From the NCBI RefSeq assembly GCF_009938015.1, contig NZ_AP021884.1:3350585-3414584 (forward strand): a DNA stretch of 64,000 bases. The letters are read 5' to 3'. The notes under the pieces are model-generated. The model made no database searches. It saw only the letters and a list, made by a program, of their open reading frames with translations, and was not told the origin of the DNA. Made by a program: the position numbers and the translations under genes. Source of the DNA: Sulfuriferula plumbiphila. GTDB taxonomy: Bacteria; Pseudomonadota; Gammaproteobacteria; Burkholderiales; Sulfuriferulaceae. This document shows, in pieces, positions 7,738 to 17,398 of the stretch (the first letter of the stretch is position 1; each line of letters opens with the position of its first letter).

Positions 7738-10700
7738 TTACCCCGCTGAGACGTCTGCTTTGCCTGCCAGCAGCCAATACAGCACCGGCATCACCAGCAA
7801 CACCAGCGGCAGCTGCACCGCCAGTCCGGCGATAATGGCCACGGCCAGGGGCTGCTGCATGGCGGAGCCCTGGCCGATGGCGAAGGCCAGTGGCAGCAGG
7901 GTGAGGATGGCGGCGAAGGTGGTCATGGCAATGGGACGCATGCGGTTTTTGCCGGCCTCGATCAGCGCTTGCGGGAACGGCATTTCACGGATCAGATCAC
8001 GGTACTCGGAAAAGTAGAAAATCGCGACTTCGGTAACGATGCCGATAATCATGGTCATGCCCATCATGGCGGAGATGTTGAGTTCAATGCCTGCCACCCA
8101 CAGCCCGATAAAGACCGCCGATACCGCCAGCAGCGGAATCGCCAGAATCGCCAGCGCCATGCGGAAGCTTTCATACAGAAACAACAGCAGTAGAAACACC
8201 AGCCCGATCGCAGCGACGAATACCGCCATCAAGCCCTTAAAGGCGATTTGCTGCTGTTTATAGAGGCCGCCCAATTCGAAGTACATCCCCTTCGGCAACA
8301 GCTTGGGTGTGGCCATCGCTTTCTGGATGTCGGCAATGACCGATCCCATCGAGCGCCCGCTGATGCGCCCGGTAACGGCCACCATGCGCTTGAGGTTCTC
8401 GCGCCGGATTTGCGGCTGACCGCTGATCGGCACAATCTGCGCCACACGCCTGAGCGGGAACACATGTCCATCGGGCGCGCGAATCAACAGCTTGCCCACG
8501 TCCGGTGTGATGGCACGCTGATCCTGCGGAATCCATACGCGCACGCCGACCAGTTTCGGTCCTTTCTGCATTTGCGTGGTGACCACGCCGGACAGATAGC
8601 CGCTCAGCGTCTGTGTGATGCTGTCCGGGTTCATCCCTTCCAGCGCTGCCTTGACGCGATCCACGCGGATCTCCAGCGCGTCGCCGGCGGGGTTGATGCC
8701 GTCGCGCGTATCCACCACGCCAGGTACCTGGTTGATCGCCGCCACCACTTTTGTTGCAGCGCTTTGCAACTCATCCGGATTATCCGAAAACAGCTTGATC
8801 TCGATCGGCTGCGGCACCGAGGTGAGGTCGCCGATGACGTCTTCCATCAATTGTGCCATTTCGATTTTGAGCCCCGGCACGTTGTGCTCGACCTGGCTGC
8901 GGATGTCGCCCATCACCGTATCGATCGGCGGGCGCTTGCCCGCTTTCAGGCGCACAAAGAAATCGCCCTGATTGGCCTCGGTGATGCCTCCGCCGAGTTG
9001 CGTGCCGGTACGGCGTGAATAGGTATCCACATAGGGGTTGGCCTTGATGATGGCCTCTACCTGCTGCAACAGGCGGTCGGTCTCGGTGAGCGAGGTACCG
9101 GGTGCGGCGCGGTAGTCGAGAATGAAGCCGCCCTCATCCATCGCCGGCATGAAACCGGAGCCGACCTTGTTGAACGCAACAAAACCCACGCCGAGCAAAG
9201 GCACGACCAGCAGCAGAATCAACACCGGCCGCGCCAGCACGCGTTGCATCAACGCGGCGTAGCGGCGATGCATCCATTCAGTCAGGCGCCCGCCTTCTTT
9301 CTGGTTGGCGTCTTTTTCGGTGAGAAAATGATCCGCCAGCAGCGGCACCGCCAGCCAGGTGACGAAGAAGGAAATAATGAGTCCCGACGCCATGGTCAGC
9401 GACAGCGCCTTGAAAAACGCGCCGGTCACGCCGGTCAAAAACGCCAGCGGCAAAAAGATGATGATGGTGGAAGCCGACGAGCCCGCCAGCGGGCGCATGA
9501 ATTCCATCGCCGCCGCCATCACCCGGCCATGATGACGTTCTCCGGTGGCACCGCGCAGCCGCCGCACGATGTGCTCGATCATCACAATCGCATCGTCGAT
9601 AATCAGCCCCACTGCCGCCGCCATGCCGCCCAGGGTCATGATGTTGAAGCTCATGCCCAGGGCATACAGCAACACCACCGTCGCCGCCAGCACGGTGGGC
9701 ACGACAATCGCGGCGATCAGGGTGATTTTGATGTTGCGCAGAAAGGCGAACAGCACCAGCACCGCCAGCCCGGTACCGATCATGATCGCATCGCGCACGC
9801 TGGCGGCAGAGTCCAGTACCAGCACGCTCTGGTCGTACCAGTTGGCGAGCTTCACCCCCGGCGGCAGTTGCGACTGATACGCGGCGAGCTTGGCATGCAC
9901 ATCGCGGGCAATCTGCACGCTGTTACTGCCGGGCTGCTGGTAGATGTTGAACAGCACCGCCGGGCGGCCATCGGCATTCACCTTGATCCACTGCGGCACG
10001 ACGCCATCGCTCACCTGCGCCACATCGTCCAGGCGCACAATGCCGCTGGTTCCGCTGCGGATGACCGTGTTGCCGATCTGGCGCACATTTTTCAGGCGCG
10101 CGTCGGCAATCGCCAGATACAGCTTGTAGTGGTCTTCCAGCCGCCCCACCGCGGTGACCACATTGGCCGCGCTCAAAGCCTGCGCCACGTCCGTCAGTGT
10201 CAGCCCGTACGCCAGCAGCTGTGCCGGGTCCACGGTGACCTGGTACTCCTCCTGCGCACCGCCCATCACCTGGATGCGCGCCACGCCGTTGACGCTGGAC
10301 AGCAGCGGGCGCAGCTGATAACGCGCCAGATCGTAGAGCGCGGTTTGCGATTGCGTGGTCGAGGTCAGGCTGTACGCCAGAATCGGAAATATCGTCGGGT
10401 CCATGCGCTTGGTCGCCAGCTGGGTACCCGGCGGCAGATTCGGCAGGATTCGGGTAATCGCCTGATTGACCTGCGAGGTCGCCAGCCCCATGTCGATGCC
10501 CCAGTCGAAGCTCACCGACACCTCCGCCGTACCCCGGCTGGTGGTGGAACGCACACCGCGCACGCCGGGCACGCGTCGCACCGCCTCCTCCACCGGCTGG
10601 GTCACTACCAGCATCATCAGATCCGCCGGGCGGTCACCCGCGTCCAGCGATACCAGCACGCGCGGAAAATCCACGTTGGGGAACAGGGTCACCGGCAGTT

Positions 10701-10791
10701 TGAACGCGGCCAGCACGCCCGCGACTGCCAGCAACACCAGCAGAAAAAGAATCGAACGCCGATGTCCTTGCATCCACTGGGTGAAGTTCAT
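7738..10791 (-). CDS. RND efflux transporter permease subunit
   Basis: This 1017-residue inner-membrane pump has the AcrB-like layout: a first transmembrane helix at 12-32, a large periplasmic loop, a helix bundle, a second periplasmic loop and a final helix group. The proton-relay aspartates appear in LIIDDAIVMIEHIVRR, as in drug-type (HAE) pumps. The ATG overlaps the TGA of the adaptor gene. It works with the adaptor at 10788 and the outer-membrane factor at 11804. The substrate cannot be assigned; HME-type metal motifs were not recognised. It is the last gene of the run that starts at 14601. Confidence 0.94.
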   Translation of the reverse strand: MNFTQWMQGHRRSILFLLVLLAVAGVLAAFKLPVTLFPNVDFPRVLVSLDAGDRPADLMMLVVTQPVEEAVRRVPGVRGVRSTTSRGTAEVSVSFDWGIDMGLATSQVNQAITRILPNLPPGTQLATKRMDPTIFPILAYSLTSTTQSQTALYDLARYQLRPLLSSVNGVARIQVMGGAQEEYQVTVDPAQLLAYGLTLTDVAQALSAANVVTAVGRLEDHYKLYLAIADARLKNVRQIGNTVIRSGTSGIVRLDDVAQVSDGVVPQWIKVNADGRPAVLFNIYQQPGSNSVQIARDVHAKLAAYQSQLPPGVKLANWYDQSVLVLDSAASVRDAIMIGTGLAVLVLFAFLRNIKITLIAAIVVPTVLAATVVLLYALGMSFNIMTLGGMAAAVGLIIDDAIVMIEHIVRRLRGATGERHHGRVMAAAMEFMRPLAGSSASTIIIFLPLAFLTGVTGAFFKALSLTMASGLIISFFVTWLAVPLLADHFLTEKDANQKEGGRLTEWMHRRYAALMQRVLARPVLILLLVVPLLGVGFVAFNKVGSGFMPAMDEGGFILDYRAAPGTSLTETDRLLQQVEAIIKANPYVDTYSRRTGTQLGGGITEANQGDFFVRLKAGKRPPIDTVMGDIRSQVEHNVPGLKIEMAQLMEDVIGDLTSVPQPIEIKLFSDNPDELQSAATKVVAAINQVPGVVDTRDGINPAGDALEIRVDRVKAALEGMNPDSITQTLSGYLSGVVTTQMQKGPKLVGVRVWIPQDQRAITPDVGKLLIRAPDGHVFPLRRVAQIVPISGQPQIRRENLKRMVAVTGRISGRSMGSVIADIQKAMATPKLLPKGMYFELGGLYKQQQIAFKGLMAVFVAAIGLVFLLLLFLYESFRMALAILAIPLLAVSAVFIGLWVAGIELNISAMMGMTMIIGIVTEVAIFYFSEYRDLIREMPFPQALIEAGKNRMRPIAMTTFAAILTLLPLAFAIGQGSAMQQPLAVAIIAGLAVQLPLVLLVMPVLYWLLAGKADVSAG

Positions 10792-11804
10792 CGCCCGCTC
10801 CCGCGTACCGCCATGCCGTCCTGCAATTCATAATTGCCCAGACTGACCACCGGCTGGCCGGGATTAAAAGCGCCGCTCACTGCCACCATTCCGCCCTGCT
10901 CCAGCCCGGTGTGCACCTTAACGCGGTGTGCCTTGCCTGCTTGCACCTGAAACAGATAAGCCCCCTGCGCATCGCGCAGCACCGCGGAGCGCGGCACCAC
11001 CCAGGCAGGCTGCTGGCCGAGCTGGATTTTGGCGCGCACGCGCGTGCCGGCAATCAACCCGCCATTGGGCACTTCCACCAGCACGTCCACGAACTGGGTT
11101 TGCGGATTGATCATGCCAAACACCTGTGCCACCCGTCCCATTACCCTGCGCGCCTCATTAAACACCGACGCCACACTCACTGCCATGCCCGGACGCACCC
11201 GCATCACGTCTTCCGGCTCCACCCCCAGCACCACGCGCTGACCGCCGGCACGCGCCAGCTGCAGCACCGGCGCGCCGGCAGCCAGGCGGTCGCCCTGCGC
11301 GGCCGAAATGCTCACCACCACGCCGTCAAACGGCGCAGCTACGCGTTCCTGACTGCGCCCGTTGCCCATTTTTTGCTGTGCCTGCAACGCAGCCTGGGCA
11401 TTTGCCCAGGTCTTTTGCGCCGCTGCAAGTTGCGATTGCGTGGCCAATTGCTGGCCCACCAGTTGCTCGATACGCGTCACTTCGCTCGCGGCAAAGCGCA
11501 CCGCCACACTGGCCTGCCGGTAGCTCAACGCAGCATCCGGGCCGGTACCAAATTCCAGCAGCGGTGTGCCTTTTTTCACCACTTGCCCGGCATTCACCAG
11601 CAGGCTGACCACCTGTCCGGCGCGCGGCAGATTGATGTTTTGCAGGCTGCGCGTATCCGGCGACACCACTCCGTAGCCGGATATCGTCTCGGTCATCATC
11701 TGCTGTTTCAGCGCCACGGTTTGCACCGCCACGCTGGCGGCATCGGCTGCCCACGCCGGGCTGGCTGCAAGCAGCCAGCCCAACAAAAAAATTCCACGGC
11801 GCAT
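10788..11804 (-). CDS. RND efflux periplasmic adaptor (membrane fusion protein)
   Basis: This 338-residue HlyD-family adaptor has a signal peptide (to AWAADAA). A lipoyl half-motif (AGQVVKKGTPLLEFG), a short coiled hairpin (about residues 80-140, rich in Gln and Ala) and the returning lipoyl half (RVAAPFDGVVVSISAAQGDRL) follow. The beta-barrel domain begins near VLGVEPEDV. It bridges the inner-membrane pump and the outer-membrane factor. Gene starts and stops overlap on both sides, so the three pump genes are translationally coupled. Confidence 0.93.
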   Translation of the reverse strand: MRRGIFLLGWLLAASPAWAADAASVAVQTVALKQQMMTETISGYGVVSPDTRSLQNINLPRAGQVVSLLVNAGQVVKKGTPLLEFGTGPDAALSYRQASVAVRFAASEVTRIEQLVGQQLATQSQLAAAQKTWANAQAALQAQQKMGNGRSQERVAAPFDGVVVSISAAQGDRLAAGAPVLQLARAGGQRVVLGVEPEDVMRVRPGMAVSVASVFNEARRVMGRVAQVFGMINPQTQFVDVLVEVPNGGLIAGTRVRAKIQLGQQPAWVVPRSAVLRDAQGAYLFQVQAGKAHRVKVHTGLEQGGMVAVSGAFNPGQPVVSLGNYELQDGMAVRGSGR

Positions 11805-13168
11805 TATCGGGCTCTCCTGTTGCTGGCTTGTTCGGGAAGATCTGGGCCCAGCAGGGTTTCCAGCGCGATCTGTTGTTCCATCAACGCTTCCTGCAAATTG
11901 ATGACTTCGGTTTGTTTATCCAGCAACGCGATTTGCAGCCGCACATAATCCGCAGCCGCCAGATTGCCCGCGTGGAACGCCGCCTCGGCGCGCCGGGCAA
12001 CGGTTTGCAGTTGTTTCACACCCTGGCGTGTGCGCTGCAGCTGGGTTTGCAGCAGGGGCTGATTTTCCAGCGCGGTGGCGACTTCGCTGTAGGCACTGTT
12101 GAGGCGCCCCTGGTATGCATCGAACAATTTTGTGCGGGTGGCATTTTCAATCGCGATATTGCCGCGGTTGCGGTTGAAAATCGGCAGGCTCATGGTCAAG
12201 CCAAAGCCCATGGTATACAAGCCGCTGGTGTCGCGCGCCCGGGTCAGCCCGACGGTGAGCGCCGGAAACTGCGCCAGTACCGCACCGCGAAACTTTTCTT
12301 CCTGGGAGCGATAGCCCGCCTGCAGCGCCTGCAAATCCGGGCGCTGATTGAGCCGCTCGACCAGCCCGCTTTGCACCGCTGCGGCGTCCATCAACGCCGC
12401 GCGGGGTTGGCCCACCAGCGCCAAGGGCGTGGTGGACAACAGCCCCAACAAGCCATTCAAACTGGCGCGATTCTGCAAACGGCTGCGTTCCAGCTCGTTG
12501 ATCCGGCGCTCTATATTTTGCAAGGCAACCAGATCGGCGCTGGCAAGATCGAGGGTGATATTGCCCGCCGCCAGTGCCTGCTGGCTGCGCTGGTAGCGAT
12601 CCGCCAGCAAACTGCGTGCAGTCTGCAACTGCGCCATCAACGCCTGCTGGGCGGTGAGGCGGGTGAACAGCAGACGCGCCTGGCTCACTACCTGCCATTC
12701 CTGCCACAGCAGATCCAGGTTCACCCGCTGCGCCTGAGCCTGCGCCGCACCCTTGCGCGAGGAACGCAGCAACAGCGCGTTGACGTCGTAGTTCAGATTG
12801 AAATTGAAGGAATTGGTATTGCCCAGCGCGCCATTGGTGGGGTGGTCGGAAGTGAAACCCAGCTGGGGATCAGGCAACAGCCCGGCGGCGAAGGACTGGG
12901 CGCGGGCGATGCCGAGCGCATCTCTTGCCTGCCTGAGCTGCGGGTTGTTGGCAACGGCCAGCATCGCCACTTCATCCATGTCCAGCCCGTCGGCGGGGTT
13001 GAAAATGTGACTGGACAGATTGCGGAACGGCAGGCGTGCCGGGTCGAGCGTGATCAAAGCCGCCGACTGCGGCAAATTCGCCCGCTTGGGCAGCGGCTTG
13101 GGCGCATAAGTGGCGCAGCCCGACAACGCGCCCAGCAGCAAAACCAGCGCGGAAATTTTAAACTGCAT
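11804..13168 (-). CDS. Outer-membrane efflux lipoprotein, TolC/OprM-like
   Basis: This 454-residue protein has a lipoprotein signal peptide with a lipobox (LLLGALSGC), so the mature N-terminal Cys is probably acylated. Two OEP repeats of long helices follow, rich in Gln, Ala and Leu. ATG 13168 is preferred over a TTG at 13189 because AAGGAAA precedes it. It is the channel partner of the adjacent RND pump. It lies 17 bp after the PAP2 gene, which suggests one transcript. Confidence 0.92.
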   Translation of the reverse strand: MQFKISALVLLLGALSGCATYAPKPLPKRANLPQSAALITLDPARLPFRNLSSHIFNPADGLDMDEVAMLAVANNPQLRQARDALGIARAQSFAAGLLPDPQLGFTSDHPTNGALGNTNSFNFNLNYDVNALLLRSSRKGAAQAQAQRVNLDLLWQEWQVVSQARLLFTRLTAQQALMAQLQTARSLLADRYQRSQQALAAGNITLDLASADLVALQNIERRINELERSRLQNRASLNGLLGLLSTTPLALVGQPRAALMDAAAVQSGLVERLNQRPDLQALQAGYRSQEEKFRGAVLAQFPALTVGLTRARDTSGLYTMGFGLTMSLPIFNRNRGNIAIENATRTKLFDAYQGRLNSAYSEVATALENQPLLQTQLQRTRQGVKQLQTVARRAEAAFHAGNLAAADYVRLQIALLDKQTEVINLQEALMEQQIALETLLGPDLPEQASNRRAR

Positions 13169-13185
13169 GGATTTCCTTTTTTGTA

Positions 13186-13776
13186 TCAAGAACGTTTTCG
13201 ACCAAACGCCATGGCAAACATGCCTTCAATCATTTCAGCCAGTTTATAACAAGCGTTTTGTCCTTTTATGGTGTTGACCAACAGTAGCACGCCGGTCGCA
13301 ACTCCAAACGCTCCAACCATATCGAGCGGAAAATGAACCCCAAGATAAATCCGCGCCCATGCCACTAGCGGACTAATAGCTAGTAACACACCTGCGAGAC
13401 GGCGCGCCAGGATCGAGTCGGTTGTCCATAACGCCAAGCCTACTGAGAGCAACAACGTCACGTGATCGCTGGGAAATGAGCTATCCGCAACATGAGGCAG
13501 ATAGGTATGACCGATACCTGCGATGAATGGCCGCGGATGGAACCACAGCATGGCAATCAGCTGATTCACGCCCAGCGCGATCAGCCCGGCAACGAGCGCT
13601 TTGACGGCGGCACGCTGATTCTCAACCTTGCCGAACAGCCACAATACGGTTAAACCAGCCGGTACCAGCCAGATCAACCACTCGGCAATGGCAGTGACCG
13701 TCCATAATGAAATGCCGTGCAAGCCTGCGGACGCGTTGAGCAGTAAAAACAGTTGCGTATTGAAGTGTTCCAGCAT
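13186..13776 (-). CDS. PAP2-family phosphatase, undecaprenyl-diphosphatase-like
   Basis: This 196-residue membrane protein has about five hydrophobic segments. All three PAP2 signature blocks are present: a C1 block reduced to HPRPF, C2 SFPSDHVT and C3 RIYLGVHFPLD. BcrC-type members recycle undecaprenyl pyrophosphate; others dephosphorylate lipid A or phosphatidyl lipids. The ATG at 13776 is used (a TTG lies two codons upstream); the ribosome site is weak. It lies between the COG4705 gene and the pump genes. Position behind a PmrA-type box fits a role in envelope modification. Confidence 0.88.
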   Translation of the reverse strand: MLEHFNTQLFLLLNASAGLHGISLWTVTAIAEWLIWLVPAGLTVLWLFGKVENQRAAVKALVAGLIALGVNQLIAMLWFHPRPFIAGIGHTYLPHVADSSFPSDHVTLLLSVGLALWTTDSILARRLAGVLLAISPLVAWARIYLGVHFPLDMVGAFGVATGVLLLVNTIKGQNACYKLAEMIEGMFAMAFGRKRS

Positions 13777-13836
13777 AGTCAATGCAGGGCGACTTGTCGC
13801 CGCCCTGGCCGATGATGATAGGACTTGGGCAAACGC

Positions 13837-14601
13837 TTATTTCGTAGTGGATGCGGGAAGCAGCTGCCGCTTCCGCTGCAAACTGATGTAACTCACCAGA
13901 CTCATGATCACCGCCATAAAAATCGCGCTGGTACCGACTGTGCCCAGACCGATGCCACTATTGGTCACCGGCTGGGACAGCAAATCACCCATGGATGCAC
14001 CCAGCGGCCGCGTGAGGATGTAAGCCAGCCAGAATGCCAGCACCGCGTTCAACTTGAAGACATAGCGCGCGAAGGTAATCGCCGCGATGGCCCCGCCAAA
14101 GATTAATGCGGAAGGCGCGTAACCCAGATGCATACCTTCGGCAAACAGGTCGCCCGCCGCGGTGCCCAGGGCAAAGGTAAACAGGATAGCGGCCCAATAG
14201 AACAGCTCTCTTTTAGCAGTGTAAATAGAGTGTATGGACAGGGTTTTTTCGCTGGCGTACCAGAGCGCAAATGTCGCTATTAATGCGGCGCCGAAAATAA
14301 TACTGGTGGTCACCAGGCTCACACCTGCTTCATCGACCAGCCTATCGGTAATCAGCGTGCCGACGATACTGACCAGAACAACCACCAGCCAGTAACTGGA
14401 GGGGACATAACGTTTCAGCTTGAACTGGATCAACAGGGCGACAACTAACAGGCCACCCATAATGTAGGAGGTCATGCCCAAACCGAGATTCAGTGTGGCC
14501 GACAGAAAATCAGCCGCCGTTTCACCCACCGTGGTGGCCATGATCTTGATCAGCCAGAAAAATAACGTCACTTCCGGCACTCTGTTCAATAGCTTATTCA
14601 T
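13837..14601 (-). CDS. COG4705-type membrane protein with internal duplication
   Basis: This 254-residue protein is almost entirely hydrophobic, with about eight segments. Two halves repeat each other. TTVGETAADFLSATLNLGLG is echoed by ALGTAAGDLFAEGMHLGY, and each is followed by a helix pair ending in an acidic motif (TLITDRL and PLGASMGDLL). The family is found with manganese- or metal-related and pump genes but has no established function. It is the first gene of a run of five minus-strand genes (COG4705, PAP2, outer-membrane factor, adaptor, RND). A PmrA/QseB-type box lies upstream. A transport role is plausible but unproven. Confidence 0.82.
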   Translation of the reverse strand: MNKLLNRVPEVTLFFWLIKIMATTVGETAADFLSATLNLGLGMTSYIMGGLLVVALLIQFKLKRYVPSSYWLVVVLVSIVGTLITDRLVDEAGVSLVTTSIIFGAALIATFALWYASEKTLSIHSIYTAKRELFYWAAILFTFALGTAAGDLFAEGMHLGYAPSALIFGGAIAAITFARYVFKLNAVLAFWLAYILTRPLGASMGDLLSQPVTNSGIGLGTVGTSAIFMAVIMSLVSYISLQRKRQLLPASTTK

Positions 14602-14652
14602 GATTTTCCCCTTCTATGCTCTGCCCACACGGTTTACGTAAGCATGACGGGG

Positions 14653-14686
14653 AGAATACGCGGGGAATTATTAACACAAACTTAAA
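14653..14686 (-). promoter_or_regulatory. PmrA/QseB-type box and -10 element of the pump operon
   Basis: On the minus strand TTTAAG-TTTGT-GTTAAT (14686-14670) matches the YTTAAK-N5-YTTAAK box with one deviation. After 11 bases it is followed by TATTCT (14658-14653). Arrangement and first ten bases (TTTAAGTTTG) are the same as in the PepSY promoter, which supports shared control. Confidence 0.65.
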
Positions 14687-14706
14687 GCGCACACCGCAGG
14701 CAAAAA

Positions 14707-14733
14707 AGCCCGGATGATTTGGTCATCCGGGCT
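14707..14733 (-). terminator. Rho-independent terminator after the DUF815 ATPase gene
   Basis: An 11-bp perfect stem (AGCCCGGATGA / TCATCCGGGCT) with a 5-base loop is followed on the minus strand by a run of T residues. It ends the argJ-ATPase transcript. Confidence 0.92.
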
Positions 14734-14777
14734 ATGGGTATAGGCTTGGTCGTGATCGGCCTTGTCGCAGGTCGTCG

Positions 14778-15665
14778 TTATTTGCGCTTGCCGCCTCGCT
14801 GCCGCCCCGCATAATCGCGCGCAAACTGCCATGCTACGCGCCCGGAACGCGCGCCGCGGGTGAGCGACCATTGCAGCGCAGCGCGGCGCATGGCGTCGGG
14901 GTCTTTGATCACCACGCCCAGGGCCTGCAGCCAGGTTTGCACGATGGCCAGATACACATCCTGGTCGAACGGGTAAAACGACAGCCACAGACCGAAGCGC
15001 TCCGACAGCGAGATTTTTTCTTCCACTGCCTCGAATGGATGCACCTCGTTGCCGACGTGGCGGGTGAGCTCGTTTTCTGCCATGTATTCGGGCATCAGGT
15101 GGCGGCGGTTGGAAGTGGCGTAGACCAGCACATTGTCCGGCGGCGCGGCGATGGCGCCGTCGAGCACGGCCTTGAGCGCCTTGTAGCCCGGCTCACCGGT
15201 CTCGAACGAGAGGTCATCGCAAAACACGATAAAGCGCTCGCGCCGTCCGACCAGCTGTTCTGCGATATCCGCCAGATCCACCAGGTGGGCCTTGTCCACT
15301 TCGACCAGGCGCAGGCCCTGGTGTGCAAACCGGCTCAGCAGCGCTTTCACCAGCGAGGATTTGCCGGTGCCGCGCGCGCCGGTCAGCAGCACGTTGTTGG
15401 CCGGGCGGCCTGCCAGGAACTGGCGCGTGTTCTGCTCGATGCGCTGTTTTTGTTCGTCGATGCCGGTGAGGAGTGCCAGCTCGATTTTGTGCGGGTGCGG
15501 CACGGCTTCGATCCAGCCGGTGTCGCCGCGCTTGCGCCATCTGAAAGCAAGCGCCGCGTCCCAGTCGGTCACCGGCGGCACCGCCGGCAGCCAGGCTTCC
15601 AGCCGCGCCAGCACGCGCTCGGCGCGCGCCAGTAGCTGCGCCAGGTCAGCTGCGGTATTCGGCAT
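14778..15665 (-). CDS. DUF815 AAA-type ATP-binding protein
   Basis: This 295-residue protein carries a Walker A motif in [20 protein letters not shown] near residue 93 and a Walker B-like [22 protein letters not shown], a sensor-1 region, follows. The C-terminus is basic (GRQRGGKRK). DUF815 proteins are predicted AAA+ ATPases of unknown function and often follow argJ in betaproteobacteria, as here. The ORF overlaps the argJ 3' end by 20 bp, so the two are likely co-transcribed and end at the terminator at 14707. Confidence 0.88.
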   Translation of the reverse strand: MPNTAADLAQLLARAERVLARLEAWLPAVPPVTDWDAALAFRWRKRGDTGWIEAVPHPHKIELALLTGIDEQKQRIEQNTRQFLAGRPANNVLLTGARGTGKSSLVKALLSRFAHQGLRLVEVDKAHLVDLADIAEQLVGRRERFIVFCDDLSFETGEPGYKALKAVLDGAIAAPPDNVLVYATSNRRHLMPEYMAENELTRHVGNEVHPFEAVEEKISLSERFGLWLSFYPFDQDVYLAIVQTWLQALGVVIKDPDAMRRAALQWSLTRGARSGRVAWQFARDYAGRQRGGKRK

Positions 15666-16872
15666 TGATTTTCACGTAGTCGTAGGAGAAATCGCAGGTC
15701 CACAGCGTGGCGGCAGCTTCACCCCGGTTGAGCACCACGCGCACGCTGATTTCCGCCTGCTTCATGATACGCTGGCCGTCGGCTTCCCGGTAGCTTGCTG
15801 CGCGGCCACCGTTTTCCGCCACCAGTACGTCGTCGAGGTAGAGCCGCAGCGTGTTCACATCGAGGTCATCCACGCCCGCGTAGCCGATGGCGGCCAGGAT
15901 GCGCCCGAGGTTGGGGTCGGAGGCGAAAAAGGCGGTTTTCACCAGCGGCGAATGGGCAATGGCGTAGCCAATCTGGCGGCATTCTTCACGGCTGCTGCCG
16001 CCTTCAACGCGGATGGTCATAAATTTGGTCGCGCCTTCGCCATCGCGCACAATGGCCTGGGCGAGCCGTGTTGCCACTTCCGTCACCGCAGCGGCCAGCG
16101 CAGCGTAATCGGCGCTGGCCGTGTTGACAATCTCGGCGTTGGCTGCCTGACCGCTGGCAATCAGCATGAACGAGTCGTTGGTGGACGTGTCGCCGTCTAC
16201 GGTGATGCAGTTGAAGGAATGGTCGGCGACGTGTTTGACCATTGCCTCCAGCGCGGCCTGGCTCACGGCGGCGTCGGTCGCCACGTAGCCGAGCATGGTC
16301 GCCATGTTGGGGTGGATCATGCCGGAGCCCTTGGCGATGCCGGTGATGGTCACCGTCTTGCCGCCGATCTGCACTTGCCTGGACAGCGCCTTGGCGACGA
16401 TATCGGTGGTCATGATGGCGTGGGCGGCGGCGAACCAGTTATCGGCGCGACAGTCGGCCAGTGCGGCAGGGAGTGCAGCGATGATCTTGTCGGCGCGCAA
16501 CGGCTCCATGATCACTCCGGTGGAGAACGGCAGCACTTCGCGCTCGGCACAGCCTGCCAGACCGGCCAGCGCCTCGCATACCATTTTGGCCGCTTGCATT
16601 CCGGCCTCACCGGTACCTGCGTTGGCGTTGCCGGTGTTGATGACCAGCATGCGCGGCGCGGCTTTTTGCAGGTGGCGTCTTGCAACCGCCACCGGCGCGG
16701 CGCAGAAGCGGTTTTGCGTGAACACGCCGGCCACACGGCTGCCGGGGGCGAGTTGCATGACGGTCACATCACGCCGGCCCGGTTGCTTGATGCCTGCACT
16801 GGCAACGCCGATGGTGACGCCGGCAACCGGCAAAAGTTGTTCAGACTGGGGAGGAGACAGGTTGACGGGCAT
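15646..16872 (-). CDS. argJ: Bifunctional ornithine acetyltransferase / N-acetylglutamate synthase
   Basis: ArgJ moves an acetyl group from N-acetylornithine to glutamate, running the cyclic arginine pathway, and in bifunctional forms also makes N-acetylglutamate from acetyl-CoA. The 408-residue length fits the family. The self-cleavage site is intact in [16 protein letters not shown], with T192 as the nucleophile after cleavage at A191-T192. The oxyanion-type STGVIMEPL and the N-terminal GVASAGIK are also present. The start at 16872 removes an unrelated N-terminal extension that has no ArgJ similarity. Confidence 0.95.
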   Translation of the reverse strand: MPVNLSPPQSEQLLPVAGVTIGVASAGIKQPGRRDVTVMQLAPGSRVAGVFTQNRFCAAPVAVARRHLQKAAPRMLVINTGNANAGTGEAGMQAAKMVCEALAGLAGCAEREVLPFSTGVIMEPLRADKIIAALPAALADCRADNWFAAAHAIMTTDIVAKALSRQVQIGGKTVTITGIAKGSGMIHPNMATMLGYVATDAAVSQAALEAMVKHVADHSFNCITVDGDTSTNDSFMLIASGQAANAEIVNTASADYAALAAAVTEVATRLAQAIVRDGEGATKFMTIRVEGGSSREECRQIGYAIAHSPLVKTAFFASDPNLGRILAAIGYAGVDDLDVNTLRLYLDDVLVAENGGRAASYREADGQRIMKQAEISVRVVLNRGEAAATLWTCDFSYDYVKINAEYRS

Positions 16873-16933
16873 GGCAGCGGAGGAAGCGGGGTTACAAAGC
16901 GGCCATTTTACCCCGGAAGTCGATGGACGTGCG

Positions 16934-17173
16934 TCAGTCGCGATCCGCCGGACGCGGTCCGCGCATCGGCATGCGGCGCCTGTTCCACGGCCACACACCC
17001 TCTTTTTCGACCGACCGGGCGAAGGTAGCCAGCACGACCAGCACCGCAAAGACAAAGACCAGTTGCTCAAACAGCACACGCGCAGTCATCACGCCGAACG
17101 GGATATCCAGAAAATTTGGCACATAAAAAAACACCGCCAGGCAACTGAAAATAATGCTCAGAACAAGGTACAT
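16934..17173 (-). CDS. Small two-helix membrane protein, unknown
   Basis: This 79-residue ORF encodes two clear hydrophobic segments (about 1-18 and 28-50). A basic tail ending [15 protein letters not shown] follows, which is expected to face the cytoplasm. It lies 61 bp upstream of argJ on the same strand. The start at 17173 is chosen because the membrane segment begins right there; the ribosome site is a weak GGGGCGG-like stretch. I do not recognise the family. Confidence 0.55.
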   Translation of the reverse strand: MYLVLSIIFSCLAVFFYVPNFLDIPFGVMTARVLFEQLVFVFAVLVVLATFARSVEKEGVWPWNRRRMPMRGPRPADRD

Positions 17174-17337
17174 GGTGCGCCGCCCCGTAATCGAATCGCA
17201 ATGATGAAGCCCGTTTGCCAAGAGCGCTCGAGCAAACTCCATGCCATGAAACTCACACCAAATGAAATCAATCTGTTACGGCAGCCCACCCTTCATATTG
17301 CGCGGCGCATGTAAAAATGTCCGACATTTTTTGGCGG

Positions 17338-17365
17338 CTGACAGATCGGCGATTTGGTCTATATT
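17338..17365 (+). promoter_or_regulatory. Candidate sigma-70 promoter for the 17399 gene
   Basis: CTGACA at 17338-17343 and TATATT at 17360-17365 are separated by 16 bases and lie 34 bases upstream of the start codon. A short A/T-rich hairpin (17313-17331) lies just upstream. Confidence 0.45.
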
Positions 17366-17398
17366 CAGGTGTACTATCTACAGTCACAGGAGCACGCC

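Noticed and set aside
9244..10833. Plus-strand open frame of 529 codons opposite the RND pump
   Set aside because: It is a mirror of a GC-rich coding strand: His, Arg and Gln dominate, no motif is seen and no ribosome site exists.
15292..17028. Plus-strand open frame of 578 codons opposite argJ and the DUF815 gene
   Set aside because: It runs through two real genes and has shadow composition.
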